DNA from: Clostridia bacterium | Lineage (GTDB): Bacteria > Bacillota > Clostridia > SK-Y3 > JACMMQ01 | Length of the DNA stretch: 8,006 bases | Assembly (NCBI GenBank): GCA_014378955.1 | Contig: JACMMQ010000169.1 | Coordinates: forward strand, 1-8,006 | Reading direction: 5' to 3' | Shown here: piece by piece, positions 1 through 5,399 of the stretch | Layout: every line of letters begins with the position of its first letter | Numbering within the stretch: the first letter of the stretch is position 1 | Notes under the pieces: generated by a model | Databases searched by the model: none | What the model was told of the DNA's origin: nothing | Seen by the model: the letters and a program-made list of their open reading frames with translations, nothing else | Program-made: the position numbers and the translations under genes

Positions 1-45
1 ATTAGTACAAGATAGACAAATTCCATTTTAAAAACTGTGTTTGTT

Positions 46-118
46 GTAGGGGCGAATCACGATTCGCCCGATACACTGTGCCAATTTGCACAACGGTCGA
101 TTCGTGAATCGCCCCTAC
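46..118. repeat. Nested palindromic element (MITE/REP-like)
   Basis: The outer arms, 46-66 and 98-118, are inverted copies matching at 19 of 21 positions and ending in GTAGGGGCGA / TCGCCCCTAC. The left arm is itself a perfect hairpin: a 9-bp stem, 50-58 with 61-69, around a 2-nt loop. The right arm holds a 6-bp hairpin, 98-103 with 106-111. The centre has a 5-bp stem, TGTGC (77-81) with GCACA (88-92). The whole could fold as one long stem or a three-hairpin cloverleaf. It encodes no protein. The compact form and GC-rich ends resemble dispersed palindromic repeats or small non-autonomous elements of Firmicute genomes, which is inference because only one copy lies in the window. It ends 6 bases before a Shine-Dalgarno (124-128), so it is transcribed if the yqf operon promoter lies further upstream. 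Confidence 0.75.
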
Positions 119-136
119 GGTATGGAGGACAAAAAT

Positions 137-205
137 ATGCTGTTTACTAAAAAAACCAGTAATTACAAGCCGTACGAGTTTTCGAGGAAACTAAAGGGAG
201 AGTAA
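137..205 (+). CDS. Possible 22-residue small protein or leader peptide
   Basis: An ATG at 137 follows a GGAGG (124-128) at 8-nt spacing and opens 22 codons ending in TAA at 203-205. The product is small and basic, with lysines and arginines throughout; it begins MLFTKK and ends RKLKGE. I do not recognise it. It has no cysteines, obvious signal peptide or membrane segment. Its stop codon overlaps the AAGGAGG (204-210) that serves yqfC, so translating it could be coupled to yqfC initiation. It might be a real small gene, a leader peptide, or the 3' remnant of a gene displaced when the palindromic element next to it arrived. The good ribosome binding site is the main support; ORFs this short also arise by chance. 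Confidence 0.4.
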   Translation: MLFTKKTSNYKPYEFSRKLKGE

Positions 206-218
206 GGAGGCGTTAAAC

Positions 219-488
219 ATGCGACACAAGGTCAAGGAAAAGGTTGTAGATTTGCTTGAATTGCCTGAGGATATCGTGCTGGATTTGCCAAAAATTGAAA
301 TGATTGGCAACCATCAGCTGCGTGTTGAAAATTACAAGGGCATCATTGAATATTCCGATGAAATCGTGCGGTTAAATGCCCACCAAAATATGATTACCAT
401 CAGAGGCACAGCGCTTGTTATACGCACCATGACGGTGGATGAAATTATTTTAAGTGGCGAAATTAGCACAGTAGAATTTTGCCGATAG
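219..488 (+). CDS. yqfC: Sporulation protein YqfC (YabP/YqfC family)
   Basis: This 89-residue protein matches the YabP/YqfC family in length and in pattern: a short basic N-terminus, the stretch LPEDIVLDLPKIEMIGN, then alternating hydrophobic beta strands through LRVENYKGIIEYSDEIVRL to a C-terminal half ending in EFCR. In Bacillus, yqfC is a sporulation gene under mother-cell control; the biochemical role is not well defined. Support beyond the sequence pattern is its position directly before yqfD, the usual pair in spore formers. The ATG at 219 follows AAGGAGG (204-210) at 8 nt, a strong site. The yqfD start is 21 nt downstream of its stop, so the two are almost certainly co-transcribed. No sporulation-sigma promoter is evident just upstream. 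Confidence 0.9.
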   Translation: MRHKVKEKVVDLLELPEDIVLDLPKIEMIGNHQLRVENYKGIIEYSDEIVRLNAHQNMITIRGTALVIRTMTVDEIILSGEISTVEFCR

Positions 489-509
489 GAATGGGAGTGG
501 AGTGGTGAG

Positions 510-1718
510 ATGTTTATCGTAATTACGCGTTGGTTCCGTGGCTTTATCACCCTCTATATCGAAGGGTATTTTTGTGAGAAATTTATTAATCTATGTGCGG
601 TTCATCGTATTTCCATTTGGCATGTGCGAAAAATCAACCATTCCGCGATGTCCTTACGTATGGAAACAGAGGCATTTAAAAAAATGCGTGAAATCGCCCA
701 TAAAACACGTTGTAAAGTAAAAATAAAGAGCAAGCATGGTTTGCCCTTTATTCTGTTTCGCTATCGCAAGCGAAAGCCCTTTTTATTTGGCGTGGCATTT
801 GCCATTTGCATGATGCTATTTATGGGCGCTTTTGTGTGGGAAATTGAAATTGTGGGCAATGATAAGATACCCACGGAAAACTTAATGGCAGAGCTTTCAC
901 AATGTGGCTTGGTCACAGGGCAGTTTAAAAACACATTTGACTGCAAACAAATTGCCGAGGATATGATGGTGCGCATGAATGAGCTATCGTGGGTGAGTGT
1001 GGACATCAAGGGCACGAAGGCATATGTCTACTTAAAGGAACGTGTCATGCCGCCTAAAATTGTATCAAAGGATACGCCATGCAATATCATTGCCACACGT
1101 GATGGAGTAATCAAATCCATTGTAACAAAAAATGGCGGTCAAATTGTAAAGGTGGGCGATACCGTTCAAAAAGGACAGCTTTTGGTCAGTGGCATTTTAG
1201 AAAATATTCCAGATGGAACGGAAAAGTCCATAGGCACACGCTATGTGCATGCAATTTCAGAGGTCCATGCACGCACGTGGTATGAAAAAGCAACAGATGT
1301 TAAGCTCAAACAGAGTAAAAAAATCTTGACAGGTAACCAAATGAGCAAAACTTCTGTCAATATTTTCAATTTTTCCATAAATTTATTTATAAACACTGGT
1401 ATTTCTTATGCCAATTATGATAAAATTACAAAGAACAGTCAATGGAGCATTGGCAAGCATTTTTCATTGCCCGTTAAAGTAACCTCTGACATTTATCAAG
1501 AGGTGTTGCTAGAGGAGGAAATAGTCACACCTGAACAGGCAATCACACAAGCGACAGATACGCTTGTGGAGGAAATCAAAAAAGAGCTGCCACCAGCATG
1601 TCAAGTTGTTAAACCCACCCAAGACCACGTAACCGTTGATGCTGATACCATTACCGTTCGTGTGGTGCTGGAGTGTTTAGAAAATATTGCTACACAAGAA
1701 GAAATTATGAAGGAGTAG
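510..1718 (+). CDS. yqfD: Sporulation protein YqfD
   Basis: A 402-residue protein, close to the usual size of about 400 for YqfD. The N-terminal 85 residues are soluble and basic, including RWFRGFITLYIEGY. One membrane helix follows at about 91-109, flanked by RYRKRK on the side expected to face the cytoplasm. The extracytoplasmic part starts with a POTRA-like segment (about 111-175, IEIVGNDKIP through SVDIKGTKAYVYLKER). At about 196-230 comes a barrel-sandwich-like segment with DGVIKSIVTKNGG and VGDTVQKGQLLVSG. The C-terminus is acidic. The family is needed for normal sporulation in Bacillus, probably in the mother cell or forespore membrane; its mechanism is unsettled. The ATG at 510 is the first start in frame; GGGAG at 493-497 is a modest, rather distant binding site. 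The stop directly abuts the phoH start. Confidence 0.92.
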   Translation: MFIVITRWFRGFITLYIEGYFCEKFINLCAVHRISIWHVRKINHSAMSLRMETEAFKKMREIAHKTRCKVKIKSKHGLPFILFRYRKRKPFLFGVAFAICMMLFMGAFVWEIEIVGNDKIPTENLMAELSQCGLVTGQFKNTFDCKQIAEDMMVRMNELSWVSVDIKGTKAYVYLKERVMPPKIVSKDTPCNIIATRDGVIKSIVTKNGGQIVKVGDTVQKGQLLVSGILENIPDGTEKSIGTRYVHAISEVHARTWYEKATDVKLKQSKKILTGNQMSKTSVNIFNFSINLFINTGISYANYDKITKNSQWSIGKHFSLPVKVTSDIYQEVLLEEEIVTPEQAITQATDTLVEEIKKELPPACQVVKPTQDHVTVDADTITVRVVLECLENIATQEEIMKE

Positions 1719-2693
1719 GTGGATTGTTTGCAAAAAGAGAAAATATTATTGGCTTCATCGCTTGATCAGGTTGCTAATATTTTAGGACCTTTCGATAAAA
1801 ACATTTTAACGCTCGAAAAAGAGTATCAAGTTAAGGTGATGACACGTGGTATTGAGTTCAAAATTGTAGGCGAGGAAAGGGACGTTGAAAAAGCGTGTGA
1901 TGTGCTTAAAAATCTCATATCCTTGTCGGGGTCAAATGAATTGATAGAGGAACAAAACGTCAAATATGCCATTTCACTCGCAAATGATGGCAGCGATATG
2001 GTCATGACCGCTTTGGGGGATGATGTGGTGTGTGTTACATCCCGTGGCAAGCCTGTGAAGCCTAAAACAATGGGTCAAAAACAATATGTCGAAATGATAC
2101 ACAAAAACACCATCACCTTTGGTGTGGGTCCTGCTGGTACGGGCAAAACCTATTTGGCAGTGGGCATGGCGGTTGCGGCTTTCCGTCGCAAGGAGGTACA
2201 TCGTATCGTGCTCACACGCCCTGCGGTAGAAGCAGGAGAAAAGCTTGGGTTTTTACCAGGCGATATGCAAGACAAGGTAGACCCTTATTTGCGGCCACTG
2301 TACGATGCCTTGCATGATATGCTGGGTGCGGAAACCTTTTTAAGCTATTTTGAAAAAGGCATGATAGAAGTAGCACCACTTGCATTTATGCGTGGCAGAA
2401 CGCTTGACGATGCCTATATCATATTAGACGAAGCGCAAAACACTACGCCCGAGCAAATGAAAATGTTTTTGACACGTATTGGGTTTGGCTCAAAGGTGGT
2501 TGTTACGGGCGATATTACGCAAATAGATTTACCCACAGAGAAAAAATCAGGGCTTAAAGAAGCCATTCGCATCTTAAAAAGCATTGAGGGCATTGATTTT
2601 ATGATGCTATCAGACCGAGATGTTGTACGCCATCCGTTGGTGCAAAGCATTATCAAGGCGTATGCAAAATTTGAGGGAAGTGCAGGCAAATGA
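1719..2693 (+). CDS. phoH: PhoH family ATPase (PhoH/YqfE)
   Basis: A 324-residue P-loop protein of the PhoH family. The N-terminal 110 residues form the KH-like region seen in long PhoH proteins (MTRGIEFKIVGEE, about 41-53). The ATPase core carries Walker A GPAGTGKT (137-144), the LTRPAVEAGEKLGFLPGD segment (165-182), Walker B IILDEAQ (234-240) and the sensor-like TGDITQID (263-270). The core is related to the N-terminal part of superfamily 1 helicases; PhoH proteins are tied to RNA metabolism, but the precise substrate is unknown. The start is ambiguous. GTG 1719 touches the yqfD stop but is only 3 nt from AAGGAG (1710-1715). TTG 1728 has AGGTGG at 5 nt and would remove three residues. The 3' end overlaps ybeY by 4 bases (ATGA). 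Confidence 0.95.
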   Translation: MDCLQKEKILLASSLDQVANILGPFDKNILTLEKEYQVKVMTRGIEFKIVGEERDVEKACDVLKNLISLSGSNELIEEQNVKYAISLANDGSDMVMTALGDDVVCVTSRGKPVKPKTMGQKQYVEMIHKNTITFGVGPAGTGKTYLAVGMAVAAFRRKEVHRIVLTRPAVEAGEKLGFLPGDMQDKVDPYLRPLYDALHDMLGAETFLSYFEKGMIEVAPLAFMRGRTLDDAYIILDEAQNTTPEQMKMFLTRIGFGSKVVVTGDITQIDLPTEKKSGLKEAIRILKSIEGIDFMMLSDRDVVRHPLVQSIIKAYAKFEGSAGK

Positions 2694-3163
2694 GTGAAAT
2701 AATCATAGAAAACGAACAAACCTTGTTTGCCGTGGATGCAGATTTGCTTAACATCATACAAAAGGTCGCTTTAAAAGCACTTGAGGTAGAAAAATTTGCT
2801 CAGCCGTGCGAGGTGAGCGTGCTTTTGGTGGACAATCAAGAAATGCATAGGCTTAACCACCAATTTAGAGATATGGACAAGCCAACAGACGTTTTGTCCT
2901 TCTCAATGATTGAAGGTGGCTACGATGAGCGAGATATTGCATATGTCAGCGATTTGCTGCTATTGGGTGATATTGTCATTTCCTTAGAGCGTGCAAACGA
3001 GCAAGCGCAATCGTACGGACATACATTTGAACGAGAGGTGGCATTTCTCACCGCCCATGCGATGCTGCATTTGCTAGGGTATGACCACTTGACAGACACG
3101 CAAGAACAAGATATGATGCAAAAGCAAGAGGCTATTTTAAACGAGCTAGGGTTTTTGCGGTAA
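2690..3163 (+). CDS. ybeY: Endoribonuclease / rRNA maturation factor YbeY
   Basis: A 157-residue metalloprotein of the UPF0054 family. The zinc-binding signature H-x3-H-x5-H is complete at H123, H127 and H133 within HAMLHLLGYDH. Upstream are the conserved KPTDVLSF (64-71) and LGDIVIS (92-98) strands. In bacteria YbeY acts with the ribosome in 16S rRNA 3'-end maturation and 70S quality control as a single-strand endoribonuclease. Its ATG overlaps the phoH stop in an ATGA, typical of translational coupling; GAGGGAAG at 2673-2680 also provides a binding site 9 nt away. The pairing with phoH and era is conserved across many bacteria and suggests a shared role in small-subunit assembly. In Bacillus pgpH lies between phoH and ybeY; it is absent here. 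Confidence 0.96.
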   Translation: MSEIIIENEQTLFAVDADLLNIIQKVALKALEVEKFAQPCEVSVLLVDNQEMHRLNHQFRDMDKPTDVLSFSMIEGGYDERDIAYVSDLLLLGDIVISLERANEQAQSYGHTFEREVAFLTAHAMLHLLGYDHLTDTQEQDMMQKQEAILNELGFLR

Positions 3164-3172
3164 ATGAACAGC

Positions 3173-3200
3173 ACGTGAAATTCTATAAATGAATTTCCGT
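3173..3200 (+). promoter_or_regulatory. AT-rich hairpin between ybeY and era
   Basis: An inverted repeat fills most of the ybeY-era gap. ACG (3173-3175) and GAAATTC (3177-3183) pair with GAATTTC (3191-3197) and CGT (3198-3200), giving 10 bp with one bulged T at 3176 and a 7-nt loop TATAAAT. It lacks a GC-rich stem and a following T tract, so it is not a convincing terminator. It ends 6 nt before the era Shine-Dalgarno, where it could influence mRNA cleavage or era translation. That role is inference. Confidence 0.4.
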
Positions 3201-3206
3201 GGACTT

Positions 3207-3211
3207 GGAGG
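3207..3211 (+). promoter_or_regulatory. Ribosome binding site fixing the era start
   Basis: GGAGG lies 5 nt before ATG 3217. The longer reading, from GTG 3199, would place this motif inside the gene, has no binding site of its own, and puts the start codon within the hairpin at 3173-3200. The ATG is therefore preferred. Confidence 0.8.
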
Positions 3212-3216
3212 TCAAA

Positions 3217-4113
3217 ATGAAAAAAGAATTTCAATCAGGCTTTATTGCCATTATAGGACGACCGAATGTGGGTAAATCCACCTTGCTCAATGCGTTGGTA
3301 GGCGAAAAAATTGCGATTATGTCGGATAAACCACAAACCACACGCAATAAGATTACCGCGGTTTTAACAGAAAAAGACTATCAAATGATCTTTTTAGATA
3401 CCCCTGGCATGCATCGCCCCAAATCAAAGCTGGGCGAAATCATGGTGTCAGAGGTAAAAAGTGCGCTCAACGAGGTGGATGCGGTGCTATTGGTGGTAGA
3501 ACCAGACCAAAAGTATGGACCAATTGAGCAAGAGCTATTGAACAATTTAAAGGGCTTAACGGATAGAATTATATTGATTATCAATAAAATTGATTTAGTA
3601 CAAAAAAATGGTATATTGCCAATGATCAATGATTACGCCAATTTGTGCGATTTTCATGCCGTTATTCCAGTAAGCGCAACCAATGGCGATGGCGTGCAAA
3701 TCGTCAAGGACGAGCTTTTAAAGCTTATGCCAATAGGCCCGATGTACTTTCCAGAGGACATGATTACAGACCAGCCAGAAAAGAAAATGGTGGGCGAAAT
3801 CATCCGTGAAAAGGCATTGCAGCTGCTAGACCAAGAAGTTCCACATGGCGTAGCAGTTGAAATCGTCACCATGAAGCCAAACGAAAAGGGCTTGCTAGAA
3901 ATCACCGCCAACATTTATTGCGAAAAAGACTCACACAAGGGCATTATCATCGGCAAACAAGGCAGTATGCTCAAACGCATCGGCACAATGGCACGCATGG
4001 ACATCGAAAAAATATTTGGCAACAAGATATTTTTAGAGCTATGGGTAAAGGTTAAACCCGATTGGCGCAATAGTGAATTTATGCTCAAGGATTTTGGTTT
4101 TAAACAGCAGTAA
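3217..4113 (+). CDS. era: GTPase Era
   Basis: A 298-residue GTPase with the Era layout. The G domain has G1 GRPNVGKS (14-21), a G2/switch segment PQTTRN (39-44), G3 DTPG (61-64), G4 NKID (123-126) and G5 SAT (153-155). The C-terminal KH domain carries GIIIGKQGSMLKRIG (242-256) and ends with the conserved VKVKPDWRN. Era binds the 3' end of 16S rRNA and controls late 30S assembly, cycling between cytosol and membrane. The start chosen is ATG 3217, 5 nt after GGAGG; a GTG at 3199 would add six residues without family support. It is the last gene of the yqfC-yqfD-phoH-ybeY-era run. In Bacillus recO usually follows era; here a hairpin terminator and convergent genes follow instead. Confidence 0.97.
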   Translation: MKKEFQSGFIAIIGRPNVGKSTLLNALVGEKIAIMSDKPQTTRNKITAVLTEKDYQMIFLDTPGMHRPKSKLGEIMVSEVKSALNEVDAVLLVVEPDQKYGPIEQELLNNLKGLTDRIILIINKIDLVQKNGILPMINDYANLCDFHAVIPVSATNGDGVQIVKDELLKLMPIGPMYFPEDMITDQPEKKMVGEIIREKALQLLDQEVPHGVAVEIVTMKPNEKGLLEITANIYCEKDSHKGIIIGKQGSMLKRIGTMARMDIEKIFGNKIFLELWVKVKPDWRNSEFMLKDFGFKQQ

Positions 4114-4122
4114 ATTATGATT

Positions 4123-4158
4123 AATCTCAAAAAGTCGCTTTTGCGGCTTTTTGAGATT
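4123..4158. terminator. Probable bidirectional terminator after era
   Basis: A 16-bp stem (4123-4138 with 4143-4158, one G-T wobble) closes on a TTTT loop 9 bases after the era stop. The core AGTCGC/GCGGCT stem is flanked by A5 on the left and T5 on the right, so on either strand it reads as a stem followed by a T tract. That symmetry, and its position between the era operon and the convergent minus-strand genes, points to shared termination. The bases beyond the full stem are not T-rich. Confidence 0.8.
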
Positions 4159-4208
4159 TAGGCACACATTCACCAACTATTGCTCCACCGATTTAATATT
4201 GAACTATA

Positions 4209-4379
4209 TCACGAAGCATATTTTGTAGAGTCGGATTTAAAAAACGATTTTATCTTTTCTGATTTACATTGCAGAGATTTCAAATGAGAACGCACATTAT
4301 GCTCAAGATCATCTTTGTTTTTCGGCATAATATAGTGGCGTTTGTAACTTTCGACATATTTTCTCTCTCCCTTTTGCAT
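4209..4379 (-). CDS. Unrecognised 56-residue ORF, small gene or remnant
   Basis: On the minus strand an ATG at 4379 opens 56 codons ending in TGA at 4209-4211. The product is hydrophilic and basic, rich in Lys and Ser, with RKYVESYKRHYIMPKNKDD near the start and a probable helix around LEHNVRSHLKSLQCKSEKIK; it ends FFKSDSTKYAS. There is no signal peptide or membrane helix. I do not recognise it. It begins 34 nt downstream of the hydro-lyase beta gene on the same strand, so it could be the last gene of that operon. It could equally be the tail of a decayed gene. There is no strong binding site; AGAAG lies about 7 nt before the ATG. Its composition looks more protein-like than the other frames here, including a 68-codon + strand ORF (4269-4475) that runs into the neighbouring gene. 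The rest of the 4160-4413 gap shows nothing further. Confidence 0.3.
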   Translation of the reverse strand: MQKGERKYVESYKRHYIMPKNKDDLEHNVRSHLKSLQCKSEKIKSFFKSDSTKYAS

Positions 4380-4413
4380 GTATTGACTTCTATTATGTAC
4401 AATTTATTAAATA

Positions 4414-4965
4414 TTATAAGGTGCGATATTGTGCTTTGCCAATGTCGTATAAATTGTTACCTTCGCAATCAATGATAACCACCAACGGCAAATTTTCCAC
4501 TTCTAGTTTATAAATTGCCTCTGCACCCAAATCTTCATACGCTACCACCCGTGCTTTTTTAACGGTTTGTGCGATAAGTGCACCAGCACCTCCTAAAGCG
4601 CCGAAATATATGGCGCCATGTGTTGTCATGCTGTCTACCACCTGCGCTGTGCGCATGCCCTTGCCTATCATGCCACACAAGCCCTCGGCGATGAGTGTGG
4701 GTGCGTATGCGTCCATTCTGCCGCTTGTGGTGGGTCCGCACGAGCCAATCACTTGACCTGGCTTAGCAGGGCACGGTCCAACATAATAAATAATTTGTCC
4801 CTGTAGTTCAAACGGCCATGACTTGTCTTTTTGGAAGCTTTCAATCATCCGTTTATGTGCGGCATCACGCCCCGTATAAATTGTTCCGCTCAATAATACA
4901 CTATCTCCCGCCTTGAGGTTTTTGATACTATTCTTTGTCAACGGGGTTGTAATTGCTATTGCCAT
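4414..4965 (-). CDS. Class I fumarase / tartrate dehydratase-type hydro-lyase, beta subunit
   Basis: A 183-residue protein of the Fe-S-type tartrate/fumarate hydro-lyase beta family (fumarase C-terminal domain), full length for a stand-alone subunit. Landmarks are ITTPLTKNSIKNLKAGD (5-21), the RDAAHKR motif (33-39), the YYVGPCPAKPG and IGSCGPTTSGRMD block (60-85), GKGMRT (101-106) and EDLGAEAIYKLEV (144-156). In two-subunit enzymes the alpha chain carries the 4Fe-4S cluster cysteines, and the beta chain completes the active site for reversible hydration of fumarate to malate, or dehydration of tartrate. Substrate cannot be assigned here. No alpha gene lies in the window, which is unusual because it normally sits directly upstream. 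ATG 4965 is preceded two codons earlier by an in-frame stop, fixing the start. It overlaps the YaiI-family gene by 38 bases; GGAGG lies 12 nt upstream. Confidence 0.92.
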   Translation of the reverse strand: MAIAITTPLTKNSIKNLKAGDSVLLSGTIYTGRDAAHKRMIESFQKDKSWPFELQGQIIYYVGPCPAKPGQVIGSCGPTTSGRMDAYAPTLIAEGLCGMIGKGMRTAQVVDSMTTHGAIYFGALGGAGALIAQTVKKARVVAYEDLGAEAIYKLEVENLPLVVIIDCEGNNLYDIGKAQYRTL

Positions 4966-5392
4966 CGTTCACCAACGCCTCCAATAAATTTTTAAATGCG
5001 ATATTCAACTGCTCTGTACGTTTTGGAATGGTACTGCCTCGCTTGCCTGCACGTCTTGACTTCGCGGATAAAAAACGCTCGAACAAAAGCTTTTCTATAT
5101 TGTCTGACGTGTATAAAAAGCCGTTTGGATGCAAAATCAACGAGGATTTGCCCAAGCACAATGCGGCTAGTCCATAGTCCTGCGTCACGACCATATCGCC
5201 CTTTTGCATCATCCCAAAAAGCTTCATATCCACCATGTCCGGCCCTTGATCTACTGTGATGACCTGCGCATAATCATCTTTTAGAATATGTGCCGTATCA
5301 CAAAAAAGAATGACAGGGATTTGTTTTCCTTTGGAGAATGCAAGGATAATTTCCTTGACTGGGCATGCATCTGCATCAACTAATATGTTCAC
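4928..5392 (-). CDS. YaiI/YqxD family protein (DUF188)
   Basis: A 154-residue protein of the UPF0178 (YaiI/YqxD) family, cytosolic and of unknown biochemical role. Signature segments are ILVDADACPVKE (3-14), VITVDQGPDMVDM (45-57), GDMVVTQDYGLA (65-76) and the basic C-terminal RRAGKRGSTIPKRT. Aspartates in the first three recall PIN-like nuclease folds, but activity is not established. Family members typically begin just before ILVDADACP, which favours GTG 5392, 7 nt after the membrane-protein stop. A GTG at 5434 would add 14 residues (168 total) and overlap that gene by 35 bases. Neither start has a strong binding site. The last dozen residues (GNSNYNPVDKE) extend beyond the usual family end and overlap the hydro-lyase gene. 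It sits mid-operon between a membrane protein and that subunit, with no obvious functional link. Confidence 0.9.
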   Translation of the reverse strand: MNILVDADACPVKEIILAFSKGKQIPVILFCDTAHILKDDYAQVITVDQGPDMVDMKLFGMMQKGDMVVTQDYGLAALCLGKSSLILHPNGFLYTSDNIEKLLFERFLSAKSRRAGKRGSTIPKRTEQLNIAFKNLLEALVNDGNSNYNPVDKE

Positions 5393-5399
5393 GAATGGT

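Noticed and set aside
1..31. Open frame from position 2 ending in TAA at 29-31, possibly the tail of an upstream gene
   Set aside because: Only nine codons are visible and none gives a recognisable family ending, so it cannot be distinguished from chance.
3199..3216. GTG start giving a 304-residue Era
   Set aside because: The GTG lies inside a hairpin and has no binding site; ATG 3217 has GGAGG at 5 nt and gives the usual family length.
4269..4475. 68-codon + strand ORF in the gap after era
   Set aside because: It runs antisense into the well-supported hydro-lyase gene, has no binding site, and its hydrophobic, Cys/Ile/Phe-rich composition is typical of a shadow frame.
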